Made by a program: the position numbers and the translations under genes
Part shown: one piece after another, positions 1-9,493 of the stretch
How positions within the stretch are numbered: the stretch's first letter is position 1
Layout of the letters: every line of letters starts with the position of its first letter
The notes under the pieces: generated by a model
The model's input: the letters and a program-made list of their open reading frames with translations, nothing else
Databases searched by the model: none
What the model was told of the DNA's origin: nothing
Origin: Ignavibacteriales bacterium
Lineage (GTDB): Bacteria; Bacteroidota; Ignavibacteria; UBA10030; UBA8401
Reading direction: 5' to 3'
Length of the DNA: 64,000 nt
NCBI GenBank assembly: GCA_026390635.1
Contig: JAPLFO010000158.1
Coordinates: 1-64,000 of the forward strand

Positions 1-1182
1 ACTCGAAAGCCTTCGAAACATCATCCGGCCGAGGTACATATTGACAGATCGCTCAAGTTCTGACTGTGTCAGCGAATCAACAATCCCCATCTGGAAGAAA
101 CGCGGGTATTGCGAAACAAGCGTGTCCACGTTTTTCGGGCGGGTTCCCTGCGAAATAAAGAACAGTGCCTTGTCCTGTATTACTTCGATTCCCGCACTCA
201 TATTGTACGCCATCCCCTGTTTCTCTCTGATATCGAAAACGATGAGATTCGACAACAAGAGCGATAATGCTTGGAGAGCCGGCGCATCTTTCGGATCGAT
301 CTGCACCGCAAATCCCCAGAAGATGTAGGAACGTTCACCTCCTCCGTTCTTTTCGACAATTGCCGGTTTTGAATGCAGCTGGAATGTCGCTGTAAATACA
401 CGGGGTTCCTCTTTCACCGGCACGCCTTTGAAAAGATCAAACAAAGCGCTGACTTTTTCCGGACTCGCGGGCGACACAACCGACACAATCATGTTGGCCG
501 GATTCAGATATTCCTTCGCGAAGGCCAGCAGGTTGCCATACGTCAATTCAGGCTTGCTCTTATATGGATCCGTTTCGTAGACCAGCAATTTGTATTCTTC
601 ATCGAATGTCTTTTTCGCTTTATCCCCTCCCATCCCCAGCATCATAGCAATCCCTTTGTACTTCTCGACAGCCTTATTATACTCCTCTTCCGTCGGGACA
701 AAGTTCTTAATCTGGCTGTTCAGATATTGAATCGCTCCCGGCAAGTCGTCCGCAAGTCCTTCCGCGCGGATGTAGCCGAAGTCCGGATGCAAATAGATGT
801 CATCCATGGGGATCATCGGATTATCATTCACCGTATAGGTGAATCCGTAGTGACTGCTGATTTTCTGATTGTCTTCCGAATTCAGCCGTTGTCCGAGACA
901 ATCGTGCAATATCGTTGCAGCATCTTTGCCGTATTTGAATTCATAGACCGCTTTATGCTTGACGAGAAAATGGAGAGCGAGCAGGTTGCTCAATTCATTT
1001 TGCACTACGACAAGGTTCTTCCCGGTTGACGGATCTGCAAAGTGCTTCGTCGTTATCGCTGCGGACTTATTTTTTTGTGAAGTCAATTTCTGCTGCGCGG
1101 AGGAGGCAACCGGCCCGAGCAGCATCAGCAGACAGAGGAGAAATGCGGACGTTTTCTTCATAGTGAATTCTATAGTTCTCAT
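1..1182 (-). CDS. M16-family peptidase-like protein, catalytically inactive partner (partial, runs off left edge)
   Basis: This is the N-terminal part of an exported M16 (pitrilysin/insulinase) family protein; the C-terminus lies beyond base 1. The start at 1182 is preceded by an AGGAA-type ribosome site about 7 nt upstream; an in-frame ATG at 1161 is the alternative. The first 29 residues form a signal peptide ending near ASSAQQ, so the protein should be periplasmic or surface-exposed. Where active M16 enzymes carry the zinc motif HxxEH, this protein reads HDCLG, so it cannot bind zinc in the usual way. It follows the active M16 gene by 51 nt. Known bacterial M16B proteins often work as an active/inactive heterodimer, and I infer that arrangement here. 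Family confident; substrate unknown. Confidence 0.85.
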   Translation of the reverse strand, partial: MRTIEFTMKKTSAFLLCLLMLLGPVASSAQQKLTSQKNKSAAITTKHFADPSTGKNLVVVQNELSNLLALHFLVKHKAVYEFKYGKDAATILHDCLGQRLNSEDNQKISSHYGFTYTVNDNPMIPMDDIYLHPDFGYIRAEGLADDLPGAIQYLNSQIKNFVPTEEEYNKAVEKYKGIAMMLGMGGDKAKKTFDEEYKLLVYETDPYKSKPELTYGNLLAFAKEYLNPANMIVSVVSPASPEKVSALFDLFKGVPVKEEPRVFTATFQLHSKPAIVEKNGGGERSYIFWGFAVQIDPKDAPALQALSLLLSNLIVFDIREKQGMAYNMSAGIEVIQDKALFFISQGTRPKNVDTLVSQYPRFFQMGIVDSLTQSELERSVNMYLGRMMFRRLSS

Positions 1183-1233
1183 GATATCGTTCCTATTATG
1201 CAGCGAATTGTTTTTGTGAGGTCATTCCGCACA

Positions 1234-2622
1234 TCAGCGCGGCATCATCATTCTGGGATTCATCCCCTCGGTTTTTGCTTTCTTTCCTGATGGATTTTGA
1301 AGCAACAGCAGGGGTGATGATGTCAGGCGGAATGATTCGAGTTTCTTCGCCGCTTGATAATAGAGCGCGCTGTTCATCGATTCGAAAATTGATTCCAGGC
1401 CGTTTTTGACAATATCTTCCGAATTATAGATGCCGAACATATGGGGCTTTTCCGTATTCCTGAAGTATTCCGTCCGGATCTTTGCGATTTCACTTTTCAG
1501 CGTCTGTTCCGGCAGCGTGAATTGCAGGGCTCCCAATTTCGACGATACAGCTTTCGCGAGCGCAACAGAGTCTGTCGCACCGCTGAGAATGATCGACACC
1601 TCAAAATAGTTTCCGAGATGTGAAAGCCGGCGTGCAAAACTCATCGACTTCACGGACTTCGGGAATTCTTTCTTGAGTGAGGATTGAATCCCGGCTTTTG
1701 CTTTGTCCGTCACAACGCCGAGAATGTCAAAAAATTCTGCTGACTCCTCCTGAGGCAGAGGGAAGAACAGGTCTATCACTTTTTCAGCGCCATCATAGGT
1801 GCCGCTGCCCATCATGCTTTGAGGTATCGGCCCTTTGGGGACCTGAAATCCGGTTGCCCAATCAGGATTGTTCGGCTGAAGCACCGTTCCGGCCTTCGGT
1901 TTGCCGTAAATCTCCTTGATCGCTGTAAGCATTGCAGCAGACTTGAAGCTGCCGATCACGCTCAGGATCATATTGTTCGGAACATAGAAATTCTTGTAGA
2001 ACACATTCACCGAGTCTCTTTTCATCGACTGGATGGTGGAGTACGTCCCGAGCGTGGAATTCGACAGCGCATGCCCCGGATAGAGAAACGCGAGGATATT
2101 GCGCCCGAGCTGGTCCTCCGGCGCTGCGATACTTTTCGAGATCTCTTCAAGCACAATTCCCTTCTCTTTTTCAAATTTGTCGTTTGGCAGGATGGAATTG
2201 AAGAGCATGTCAGCCTGGATCTCCATCCCTTTCCGGATATGCTCGGTCGGTGTAACCATCATATAGTTCGTATAGAATTCTGCAGTGCTCGCGTTATTGT
2301 AGCCGCCGATACGATCCACATCATCATAGAGCCGTTTCTGTTCTCTCGTGGTTGTCCCGTTGAACAGAAGGTGCTCGAGCATATGGCTCATGCCGCTCGT
2401 CACAGTCGTTTCGTACGCAGAACCGACTTTCACAATCACATTGACGCCGACCATGGGCAGCGCCGGATTCTCGATGAGCAGAACCTTCATGCCATTGCTC
2501 AACGCCGTGATCGTGACGCCTTTCGGGAGCGCCGACGTCTCCTGTTTTTTCTCTGCTGACGCAGCCTGGATGCAGAGACAGCAGATCATAAGAACAATAA
2601 ATAGTGACCGTTGATACCGCAT
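1234..2622 (-). CDS. M16-family zinc metallopeptidase, active subunit
   Basis: A 462-residue exported zinc peptidase of the pitrilysin family. A signal peptide covers about residues 1-23 (cleavage near ASA|EKK). The zinc motif HMLEH is at residues 80-84 and the third ligand is Glu159 or Glu160, at the usual spacing of about 75 residues; the segment RIGGYNNASTAEFYTNY is also typical of the family. The length fits a single M16B subunit with two half-domains. GGAGG lies 6 nt before the ATG. It sits between a PorV-like barrel and a second, inactive M16 protein, which suggests an envelope peptidase complex. Its substrate is unknown; processing of exported or imported peptides is an inference. Confidence 0.92.
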   Translation of the reverse strand: MRYQRSLFIVLMICCLCIQAASAEKKQETSALPKGVTITALSNGMKVLLIENPALPMVGVNVIVKVGSAYETTVTSGMSHMLEHLLFNGTTTREQKRLYDDVDRIGGYNNASTAEFYTNYMMVTPTEHIRKGMEIQADMLFNSILPNDKFEKEKGIVLEEISKSIAAPEDQLGRNILAFLYPGHALSNSTLGTYSTIQSMKRDSVNVFYKNFYVPNNMILSVIGSFKSAAMLTAIKEIYGKPKAGTVLQPNNPDWATGFQVPKGPIPQSMMGSGTYDGAEKVIDLFFPLPQEESAEFFDILGVVTDKAKAGIQSSLKKEFPKSVKSMSFARRLSHLGNYFEVSIILSGATDSVALAKAVSSKLGALQFTLPEQTLKSEIAKIRTEYFRNTEKPHMFGIYNSEDIVKNGLESIFESMNSALYYQAAKKLESFRLTSSPLLLLQNPSGKKAKTEGMNPRMMMPR

Positions 2623-2670
2623 TGTGTTCCTCCATTGAATAGATTACCGTGCTCTCAAACTGCGCCGGGC

Positions 2671-3690
2671 TTAGAATTTGATCTCAAGCGACATGCGCGA
2701 CACCTTCCCCAAATCACCGTAACTGACCATCGCGTAGTCAAATCCCACCTGCTGGTTTCCAATGCCGACACTGACGCCGCCGCCAAAAGTCCACCGTTCC
2801 ACATCGTAATTCAGCTTGTATCCGGCGCGCGCAAAAATGGTTTCATCCCATGCATATTCACCGCCGATATTCATCCGTTCGACATTGTCATTTGGATGAT
2901 TTGCGTCAATAGCCAATGTAAATCGATGAACGTCTGATACGAAAAATTGATCTTTGTTGCCGACGATGTCCATTGCGATACCGACACGGAAATTCAACGG
3001 GAGCGGCCACGCTTCCGTTTTCAATCTTGCATCCGGATTGTATTCTCCGGATACATTTTTATTGATATCCGCCAGCGCTATCAAGTCCGTTCCTTCCAGC
3101 TTCATATTGCCGCCAAAATTGGAGACGCACATCGCGATCACCAGACTGTGAAAACCTGTACGCAAATAGGTGCCCAGATCCATGGCGACGGTACTCGCAT
3201 ATTCATTGTATGCATTCTGCTGGATATACTTGCCCGTAATTCCCACGGAAAATCTGTCCGTCAGCGCACGCGCATAAGAAATTCCGATGGCCAGATCATT
3301 GACGCCATAAAAAATTCCATTCCCATCAGGATTTTCAACAGTGGTCACCTCTTGCTCACCAACGTTTAATGTCAGAACACTGAGTCCGATTGCGCCGGCT
3401 TCACCAACAGGCACAACGAGACCCGCGTAATTATGTGTGATATCGGCAAACCATCTCGTATGGCTCGCATTTAAAGAAAGAGACTGCACGCCGGTGATGC
3501 CGGCCGGATTCCAATACAAAGCGCTCACGTCATTTGCAACGGCAACAAACGACTCACCCATCGCACTCGCCCTTGCGCCCGCGCCGATCTTCAGGAATTG
3601 CGCGGCGGCCGTTCCAACCTTGGAAAAATCATCGGAGTACATCGAGACCGGTACGGCAAGCACCAAAACAACCATCACGATTCTTTTCAT
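2671..3690 (-). CDS. PorV/UPF0164-like outer-membrane beta-barrel protein
   Basis: A 339-residue outer-membrane protein of the PorV/PorQ-UPF0164 type. I chose the ATG at 3690 (MKRIVMVV) over an in-frame ATG at 3720 because GGAGAA lies about 6 nt before it and it begins a clean signal peptide. The mature N-terminus shows the family pattern: GTAAAQFLKIGAGARASAMG, then an acidic/Asn stretch ending in ALYWNPAG. The rest alternates as amphipathic strands and ends in Phe (SLEIKF), as expected for BamA-inserted barrels. In T9SS bacteria PorV shuttles cargo to the attachment complex. Here the gene directly follows a T9SS cargo gene with a 26-nt gap, so a dedicated partner role is plausible but inferred. 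It could equally be a general member of this large family. Confidence 0.85.
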   Translation of the reverse strand: MKRIVMVVLVLAVPVSMYSDDFSKVGTAAAQFLKIGAGARASAMGESFVAVANDVSALYWNPAGITGVQSLSLNASHTRWFADITHNYAGLVVPVGEAGAIGLSVLTLNVGEQEVTTVENPDGNGIFYGVNDLAIGISYARALTDRFSVGITGKYIQQNAYNEYASTVAMDLGTYLRTGFHSLVIAMCVSNFGGNMKLEGTDLIALADINKNVSGEYNPDARLKTEAWPLPLNFRVGIAMDIVGNKDQFFVSDVHRFTLAIDANHPNDNVERMNIGGEYAWDETIFARAGYKLNYDVERWTFGGGVSVGIGNQQVGFDYAMVSYGDLGKVSRMSLEIKF

Positions 3691-3716
3691 CTCTCTTCTC
3701 CGCTCAGTCGAGATCA

Positions 3717-6700
3717 TCATTTAATAACGAGAAATCTTCCAACTTTTGTTTGTCCAGCGGGCACCGACACAACATACACGTAGAGACCGTACGCAATATA
3801 TTGCCCGTTCAGTGTCCGCATATCCCAAAATTCATACCCTTTGTTGTCAGTATGATCAACATCTGCGATATGATCTCCTGCCACCGTGAAGATCGAGATC
3901 CGGCATTGATTCAGCAGATGAGTGAACATCAGTTTTTTGCCATACTGATTTGTCTCCCACACATTGGAAACGACGTACGGATCAGGAACCACCCTGATTT
4001 TCTCCAGATCAACCACTTGTGATGCATCATACTTTGCTTTGCTTAAGTTGAAGGCGTAGCGAATTTCCTTGCGAAACGGCTTATACGTCTTGATCGTGAA
4101 TTGATCACCATGCGATGGAGGTACAGCTTTCTTTGTCACTGTCACGCCGTCTGCATTCTTGTAGGTATCCGGGAAATTATTTGTCTGCAGCCAAAGACCG
4201 TTGTACGTTGTATCGTGGGAGACGGGATTAATAGTAAATTGGTCGAATTCCAATATGTCTGCATATTTCTCAAAGAAACCGGAACTGCCGGGAGTGAAGC
4301 CCTTCCCACCGGGGATCAAATCCCAACCCAATGGACTATAATAGAATATTCGATAGGTATCCCACGGCGCTCCAGTTGCGAAATCCATCAGTGTTGTATT
4401 ATTGCTGATATCAATCGGATTTGCCGGATCAGTAACTATCGCTACCTTGAGCGGCAAGTGCTGCAATGGCGAAAGAAACGTGTTCCTGAAATAGTCGTAC
4501 CATCGAGACATGAGTCCGCCGGTGAGAGTCGTATCAATCGTAATTTGAAAATCATCGACCGTATAGATATTCTCTTGTGCGACCTGGGCACCCAAGCTTT
4601 TATATTTGGGAACAGGACCTGTTCTCCAATCGAAAGTACATGTGTCTCCTTTGACTTTCGTCCATCCGATCGAAGAGATGCCGGAGGGCGAATTCATCAC
4701 TGTCAACCGGAAACCGTCAACGATCGGCAGATTGTCCTGGGAGTTGTCCGAGAAAAGATGCCGATAGAACACCAGCGTCGTATCATGAGTGGCCCCGGAG
4801 ACGCGGTATAAATTGAATCCGAGGATGTAGCTTGTCGTTGTTCCGACAACCTGCTTTGCCGAATCTGCAAACGTGACAAGGTAGCTGTCGCCCGTAATCA
4901 GATCGGGCCGAACGACATCAATTTTCACCGTCCCCTGACAAATTCCTCCCATCGGTGAGACGGTTCCGTCGGGATTCACCTGTGAATTATATGTCGGCGC
5001 CACATAATTCTGCGCCTGCACACCGGGCACAACGGCAACGACATTGGGCTGCATCGTCGAATGTCCAAGCGGAGATTGGTACGACTGTTCAAGATTCACC
5101 GGGTCTTGATTTCCTTTGTCATACGCCGTAACGCAATACCAATATTCCACACCATTCAGAAGGTTCTCATCAACGTAACTATGTTTCAATCCGCTTTCAT
5201 CTCCAAGCGATTGATTGAAGGCTGGATCCTGTCCCTTAATACCGTCCACAAGATCGAAAATCTTAATCGGCTTATATCCAATGACGGAGCCAAATGCATC
5301 AGTGATAGATGTACCCCAAGTTTTGCCCAGATCGTCGCTGCGATAAAGTTTGTAACCTTCAAAGTCATTCTTTCCCGTCAGTGCGTCGCGGGAATTCTCC
5401 GCCTCTGCGTCCCAAACGATGCGTGCCTTTTTATCACCTGGATATGCTGTTACAGACGGGGTTTGTGGGGCGCCCGATCCTTGAAATTTTCTCTTATACA
5501 TCTGCTGCGCAACGCGCTGATTCTTCATCAAGTCCGACGTATCCGGCTTGTTCGGAACGGCACCCGAGTTGCCCATGATGAGCGCGACGGATGATTTTAC
5601 AGTTTCATTCGGTGCAAGACTAAACGGACCGGTCATCATAAAATAATTAATGTTGGCGCCGTCAGAAAAATAGACTTTCATACTGTCGGGATGGGTCGTA
5701 TCGAAACGTCGATTTTCACCATGGAAATATGCAGTTCGGGAACGCAGATTCGGATCGTTCGGATTGCTGGAGATGATCGGCCAAAGCTCTTCATCAACGG
5801 TCGGAACAACTTCTTTGTTGAAAAAATGAAAGTCCGTAACTCCCATGTTTTTCGGAGTCTCGATGACATTCAGTCCAACAATGCCGAGCGGCGTTGGATC
5901 GCCGACCCAGACGCCGTCTTTTGTGTTATTGGCATCCCAGAGGTAAACGAAGTCGCCGTTCGGATGAGCGTCTTGCGGATTTCCTTTCATGATGTTGATG
6001 AGATCCTTGTTATCGAAATCGGCTCGGAATATTCCATAGTACCCGACATACACACTGTCCAACTGGACACCGCTTTTGTTCCGGATAGTAAAATCCCAAA
6101 AAAGCATATCTTCTGCGTACGGCCGCCCATAGCTGAACGCTGACTCTTCAACTTCAACGCCAAGAGATCCTTTGGGGTTGGTGTTTTCCCGATCATCGAA
6201 AACGCAATAGATATCTCTGTCCGAAACGAATTCTCCCTTCACTTCCTTTCCATAGTTTGGAGAGGCTGAGTCCAATTCAATGCGGAAATGTCCCGGCCAT
6301 TGCCTCTTGCCTGGTGTGGCGATCCATGTCCCCTGTGTGTTGAAGTAGCCTTCCGGCCAAGTATCGGGATTGTCGCTGGACGCAAGAAACGGCGTTTCGT
6401 CGGGAGCGGGCGTCTTGACGTCACCGGAAAAAATCTTCCCGCGCGAGCCGGCTTTCGGCGTCCAGTCAACTCTTTGGGAGGGACCGCCGAGCACAGACGT
6501 GACAACATTCCCTCTCGATGCGACGACAAGTCCAAGGCCATAACAGTATTGGGTCGTTGTCAATGCCGCTGTCGGCCAGTGGATTGCATCATTGAAGTAT
6601 TCCAGATAGTTGGAGAGAACGCCATAGTTCCCGAGATAGTTGGAGACCTGACCTTTGTCCATGACGGCAAGAGCACGTTCTCCGACGGATGCAGTCTTTA

Positions 6701-6818
6701 GAAACTTGTCTGCCTTCACCGGTTTTGCGCCTGCATGACACATACTGCATGTCTGCGTCTGAGCCTGGACGGTCATGGACACAGCAACAATCATGATTGC
6801 AACAACAAAGACTCGCAT
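3717..6818 (-). CDS. Large T9SS cargo protein with an N-terminal CXXCH haem-binding motif
   Basis: A 1033-residue exported protein that I cannot assign to a characterised family. The start at 6818 (MRVFVVAIM) has AGGAGA 7 nt upstream; a longer in-frame start at 6839 would overlap the receptor gene. A signal peptide ends near VQA|QTQ. Only a few residues later is CSMCH (Cys24, Cys27, His28), a c-type cytochrome attachment motif, the only one in the protein. A fibronectin III-like region lies at about 450-590 (segments such as RIVWDAEAE and EYWYCVTAYDKG). The last 95 residues form a FlgD-like/type A T9SS sorting domain ending GRFLVIK. It lies between a TonB receptor (14-nt gap) and a PorV-like gene. 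Secretion by T9SS is well supported; haem attachment and function are inference. Confidence 0.82.
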   Translation of the reverse strand: MRVFVVAIMIVAVSMTVQAQTQTCSMCHAGAKPVKADKFLKTASVGERALAVMDKGQVSNYLGNYGVLSNYLEYFNDAIHWPTAALTTTQYCYGLGLVVASRGNVVTSVLGGPSQRVDWTPKAGSRGKIFSGDVKTPAPDETPFLASSDNPDTWPEGYFNTQGTWIATPGKRQWPGHFRIELDSASPNYGKEVKGEFVSDRDIYCVFDDRENTNPKGSLGVEVEESAFSYGRPYAEDMLFWDFTIRNKSGVQLDSVYVGYYGIFRADFDNKDLINIMKGNPQDAHPNGDFVYLWDANNTKDGVWVGDPTPLGIVGLNVIETPKNMGVTDFHFFNKEVVPTVDEELWPIISSNPNDPNLRSRTAYFHGENRRFDTTHPDSMKVYFSDGANINYFMMTGPFSLAPNETVKSSVALIMGNSGAVPNKPDTSDLMKNQRVAQQMYKRKFQGSGAPQTPSVTAYPGDKKARIVWDAEAENSRDALTGKNDFEGYKLYRSDDLGKTWGTSITDAFGSVIGYKPIKIFDLVDGIKGQDPAFNQSLGDESGLKHSYVDENLLNGVEYWYCVTAYDKGNQDPVNLEQSYQSPLGHSTMQPNVVAVVPGVQAQNYVAPTYNSQVNPDGTVSPMGGICQGTVKIDVVRPDLITGDSYLVTFADSAKQVVGTTTSYILGFNLYRVSGATHDTTLVFYRHLFSDNSQDNLPIVDGFRLTVMNSPSGISSIGWTKVKGDTCTFDWRTGPVPKYKSLGAQVAQENIYTVDDFQITIDTTLTGGLMSRWYDYFRNTFLSPLQHLPLKVAIVTDPANPIDISNNTTLMDFATGAPWDTYRIFYYSPLGWDLIPGGKGFTPGSSGFFEKYADILEFDQFTINPVSHDTTYNGLWLQTNNFPDTYKNADGVTVTKKAVPPSHGDQFTIKTYKPFRKEIRYAFNLSKAKYDASQVVDLEKIRVVPDPYVVSNVWETNQYGKKLMFTHLLNQCRISIFTVAGDHIADVDHTDNKGYEFWDMRTLNGQYIAYGLYVYVVSVPAGQTKVGRFLVIK

Positions 6819-6832
6819 CGATCGTTCTCCTA

Positions 6833-9289
6833 TTACCAAAGAATTTGAACTCCCGCCTTTACAATTCGCGGTGGTCCGAGATTCGCGGGATTGTGGTCCG
6901 CATCCGGAGATGACCCTACATATCCGGAAAGGCCTGTATCGAATGGTTTGCCGCTGCGTGAATAAACGTTGCGGACATTTTCGGTGTTCAGCAGATTTGT
7001 GACTTCAACGAACAGAGATGCTGCAATTTCTGAGAACCAGAATTTCCGGATCATTCTCAGATCCACCGTTGACGTCCATGGTTTTCGTGCAGAATTGAGA
7101 TCGATTCGGACTGAAGGATCAACATACGGAGTGTATGGCAATCCACTTCCCGCCTGCAACAGCACGTTGAGATTGAAATCCGAGAGTGGAAGCACTCCAA
7201 AAATACTCGGCCCCTTGCCTTTGGGAATGTTGAGATTCAGGTTCACAGAGAAATCATGGGATTGATCGAAGTCGAGATAGTATTCCTGATGGGGGATCTC
7301 CTCTTTCGAATATGCACTTTGGTACCCCCCGAGCGGCTGGGAATTGTTTCCTTTGGCAACCATCATGGTGTAGTTGAACGATCCGGAAAAATAGTCGCTG
7401 TACCGTTTGTTCAACGTAAAGTCAATTCCTTTGACACTGGCATAGTCTGAATTGTAGAAGACGACGTAGTCTTGTGACAAATATGTCACCTGCAGCGTGG
7501 AAAGAAGATCCGTAATGTCCTTGTACCATCCCGACATTTCGAGAACCCAATCGTCGCTCAGTTTATATTTCAGCCCCGTCTCGTACGCAACCGTCTTCTG
7601 CGCTTTGATTGCAGGATTTCCAACGAGAGGCATTGAGGACGAGAGGTCCTTGTTATGGTTATAGTAGAGTGCGTTATAGTTCGGATTCTGGAAGAAATGT
7701 CCATAGGAGAAATGAAGAACGGCCCGGTCTGTGACGGGATGTGCCAAACCGATGCGCGGACTGAGCTGGGTCTTTGCAGGAACGCTGAGCTCCGGCGACG
7801 GAATCCAATTGTTGTTCTGGTCAAACGATCCGAATCGCCTGATGTCGGGCCACATGGATGCTCTCGGATCTGCATAGTCAAAACGCAATCCCAAATTCAG
7901 TATCAGGTAGTCATATTCGATTTTGTCCTGGGCATAGGCGGCTATTTCGATCGGTGTTCGTACATATTCATCCTTGTACTGTGCCCCGCTCGGCCACGGT
8001 TCAGATTCCTCATGAGTCTGGATGCGATGGCTCTTGATCTCGAAACCACCTTTCAATTGATGGGCATCGTTCAATTGAAATGTCGCATCGGCCTTCCCGC
8101 TCATTGTCGTTGTCTGGTCGTCAGTATATGGTGAATCATCGCCCCGTACATAGAAGTACGCCGTCTCTCCCAATTGCCCTCGGGCGTAGTCTTGCGGCTG
8201 CTTGTTGCCAACCTGCACTTTGTAGTTATAGGTGAAAAGAGAAAATTGAGCGGTATAGAAAAGGCTCCCGCTGACGGTATGTGTGGCAAGCAGCGCGAGA
8301 CGATTGGAGACGTCCCGCTCCAGACTGTAGCCATGCGGAAGATAACTATCTTCGTTCTTGTATTTTCCCGAGACGAAGAAAGAAAAACCCGGGACGAATG
8401 GAACCGGTCCATTGAGAGATGCATTGAGTGCACCAAGCATCGGGATTTCTAATTTTGACGGATCAAAAGAAAAAGGATCAATAACGCTTTTAGGAACATA
8501 CGGATAGATGTCTTTGACACCTGTGAATGCATTGGCTTTCCGGTATGTCGATTGATTGAGCATGGGCGTCGTATATTCAACCTTCCCATGATAGCTCTCT
8601 CCGCCTTCTTTCGTTACGATATTGACGATACTGGACATCGCTTCGCCGTATTCCGCGTTGAACGTGCCGCTCACAATCATCAGCTCCTGCACGGCATCTT
8701 TGTTCATCTCTGCATTAAATCCACCGTTCAATGGATCTGACACGTACATCCCGTCAATCATATAGGCGATTTCGCCGGTTCTGCCGCCGCGCACATGAAT
8801 GTTCCCGTCGGCATCAGTCGTAAATCCGGCTTTTGTTGCCAGCACATCCTGAACATTTTCCACCGGCATATTGACGAGCTCTTCAGAACTCATCATCGAG
8901 AGCTTCGACGTAATGTCTTTTTGGATAAGCGGACGCTCCGCCACAACGACGGTTTCTCCCATCTCTACGGCGCTCGACTCCAACGAGAAGTTTGCCGTCG
9001 TTGTCAGATCAACCCTCACCTCAACATTGGTGAGCTTGTACGTCCTGTATCCCACCAGCACGGCTCTCAGTATGTACTTTCCCGGCGAGATATTAAGGAT
9101 GTAGAATTTTCCATTGGGATCCGATGTGGCTCCCGCGGTTGTTCCTTCGATGAGGATATTGCAGCCGGGGAGGAGATCGCCGGTTCCGGCATCACGCACC
9201 GTTCCGGCTATTTTACCTGTGCTGCCTGCCAGCATCAGAGCGGGTAGAACAGAAATCAGCACAAGACAGACAAAGAGATTTTTTTTCAT
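6833..9289 (-). CDS. TonB-dependent outer-membrane receptor with CarboxypepD_reg-like N-domain
   Basis: An 818-residue outer-membrane receptor. After a signal peptide (about 1-22) comes a carboxypeptidase regulatory-like beta-sandwich (about 24-110, with segments GKIAGTVRD and GATSDPNGKFYILNISPG). A plug domain follows (about 115-245, with VHVRGGR-type and YMIDGMYVSDPLNGG segments), then a long barrel rich in aromatic-ended strands. This layout is the Cna/SusC-like or OmpA-type receptor common in Bacteroidota, but no SusD gene is adjacent. The final residue is Trp rather than Phe. There is no clear Shine-Dalgarno site before the ATG. It is the first gene of the run ending in the M16 pair. The ligand cannot be read from the sequence. 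Confidence 0.92.
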   Translation of the reverse strand: MKKNLFVCLVLISVLPALMLAGSTGKIAGTVRDAGTGDLLPGCNILIEGTTAGATSDPNGKFYILNISPGKYILRAVLVGYRTYKLTNVEVRVDLTTTANFSLESSAVEMGETVVVAERPLIQKDITSKLSMMSSEELVNMPVENVQDVLATKAGFTTDADGNIHVRGGRTGEIAYMIDGMYVSDPLNGGFNAEMNKDAVQELMIVSGTFNAEYGEAMSSIVNIVTKEGGESYHGKVEYTTPMLNQSTYRKANAFTGVKDIYPYVPKSVIDPFSFDPSKLEIPMLGALNASLNGPVPFVPGFSFFVSGKYKNEDSYLPHGYSLERDVSNRLALLATHTVSGSLFYTAQFSLFTYNYKVQVGNKQPQDYARGQLGETAYFYVRGDDSPYTDDQTTTMSGKADATFQLNDAHQLKGGFEIKSHRIQTHEESEPWPSGAQYKDEYVRTPIEIAAYAQDKIEYDYLILNLGLRFDYADPRASMWPDIRRFGSFDQNNNWIPSPELSVPAKTQLSPRIGLAHPVTDRAVLHFSYGHFFQNPNYNALYYNHNKDLSSSMPLVGNPAIKAQKTVAYETGLKYKLSDDWVLEMSGWYKDITDLLSTLQVTYLSQDYVVFYNSDYASVKGIDFTLNKRYSDYFSGSFNYTMMVAKGNNSQPLGGYQSAYSKEEIPHQEYYLDFDQSHDFSVNLNLNIPKGKGPSIFGVLPLSDFNLNVLLQAGSGLPYTPYVDPSVRIDLNSARKPWTSTVDLRMIRKFWFSEIAASLFVEVTNLLNTENVRNVYSRSGKPFDTGLSGYVGSSPDADHNPANLGPPRIVKAGVQILW

Positions 9290-9409
9290 ACGCGCAGGTT
9301 TTTCAGATCAAATGATCGTGAGAAAAATCGCTATCCGATAGTCTGGGACTTCAGGTGGATGGATCCTTTTTCCGCAACAGGCTGCTTTGTCGAGCAACCG
9401 GTTGTTCAA

Positions 9410-9457
9410 AGCCACCGTGACGTGACTCTCTGGCATTTCTTTCGCGCCACGGTGGCT
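9410..9457. repeat. Inverted repeat between the T9SS cargo gene and the TonB receptor gene
   Basis: Ten-base perfectly complementary arms (AGCCACCGTG at 9410-9419 and CACGGTGGCT at 9448-9457) enclose a 28-nt loop, which itself contains CGTGACGTGACT. It lies downstream of the duplicated-domain cargo gene, so it could end that transcript. It has no T-run, so an intrinsic terminator is only a possibility. Confidence 0.5.
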
Positions 9458-9493
9458 ATCGATGCTGAACATTTTTGCCGGCGAAACGATTAA

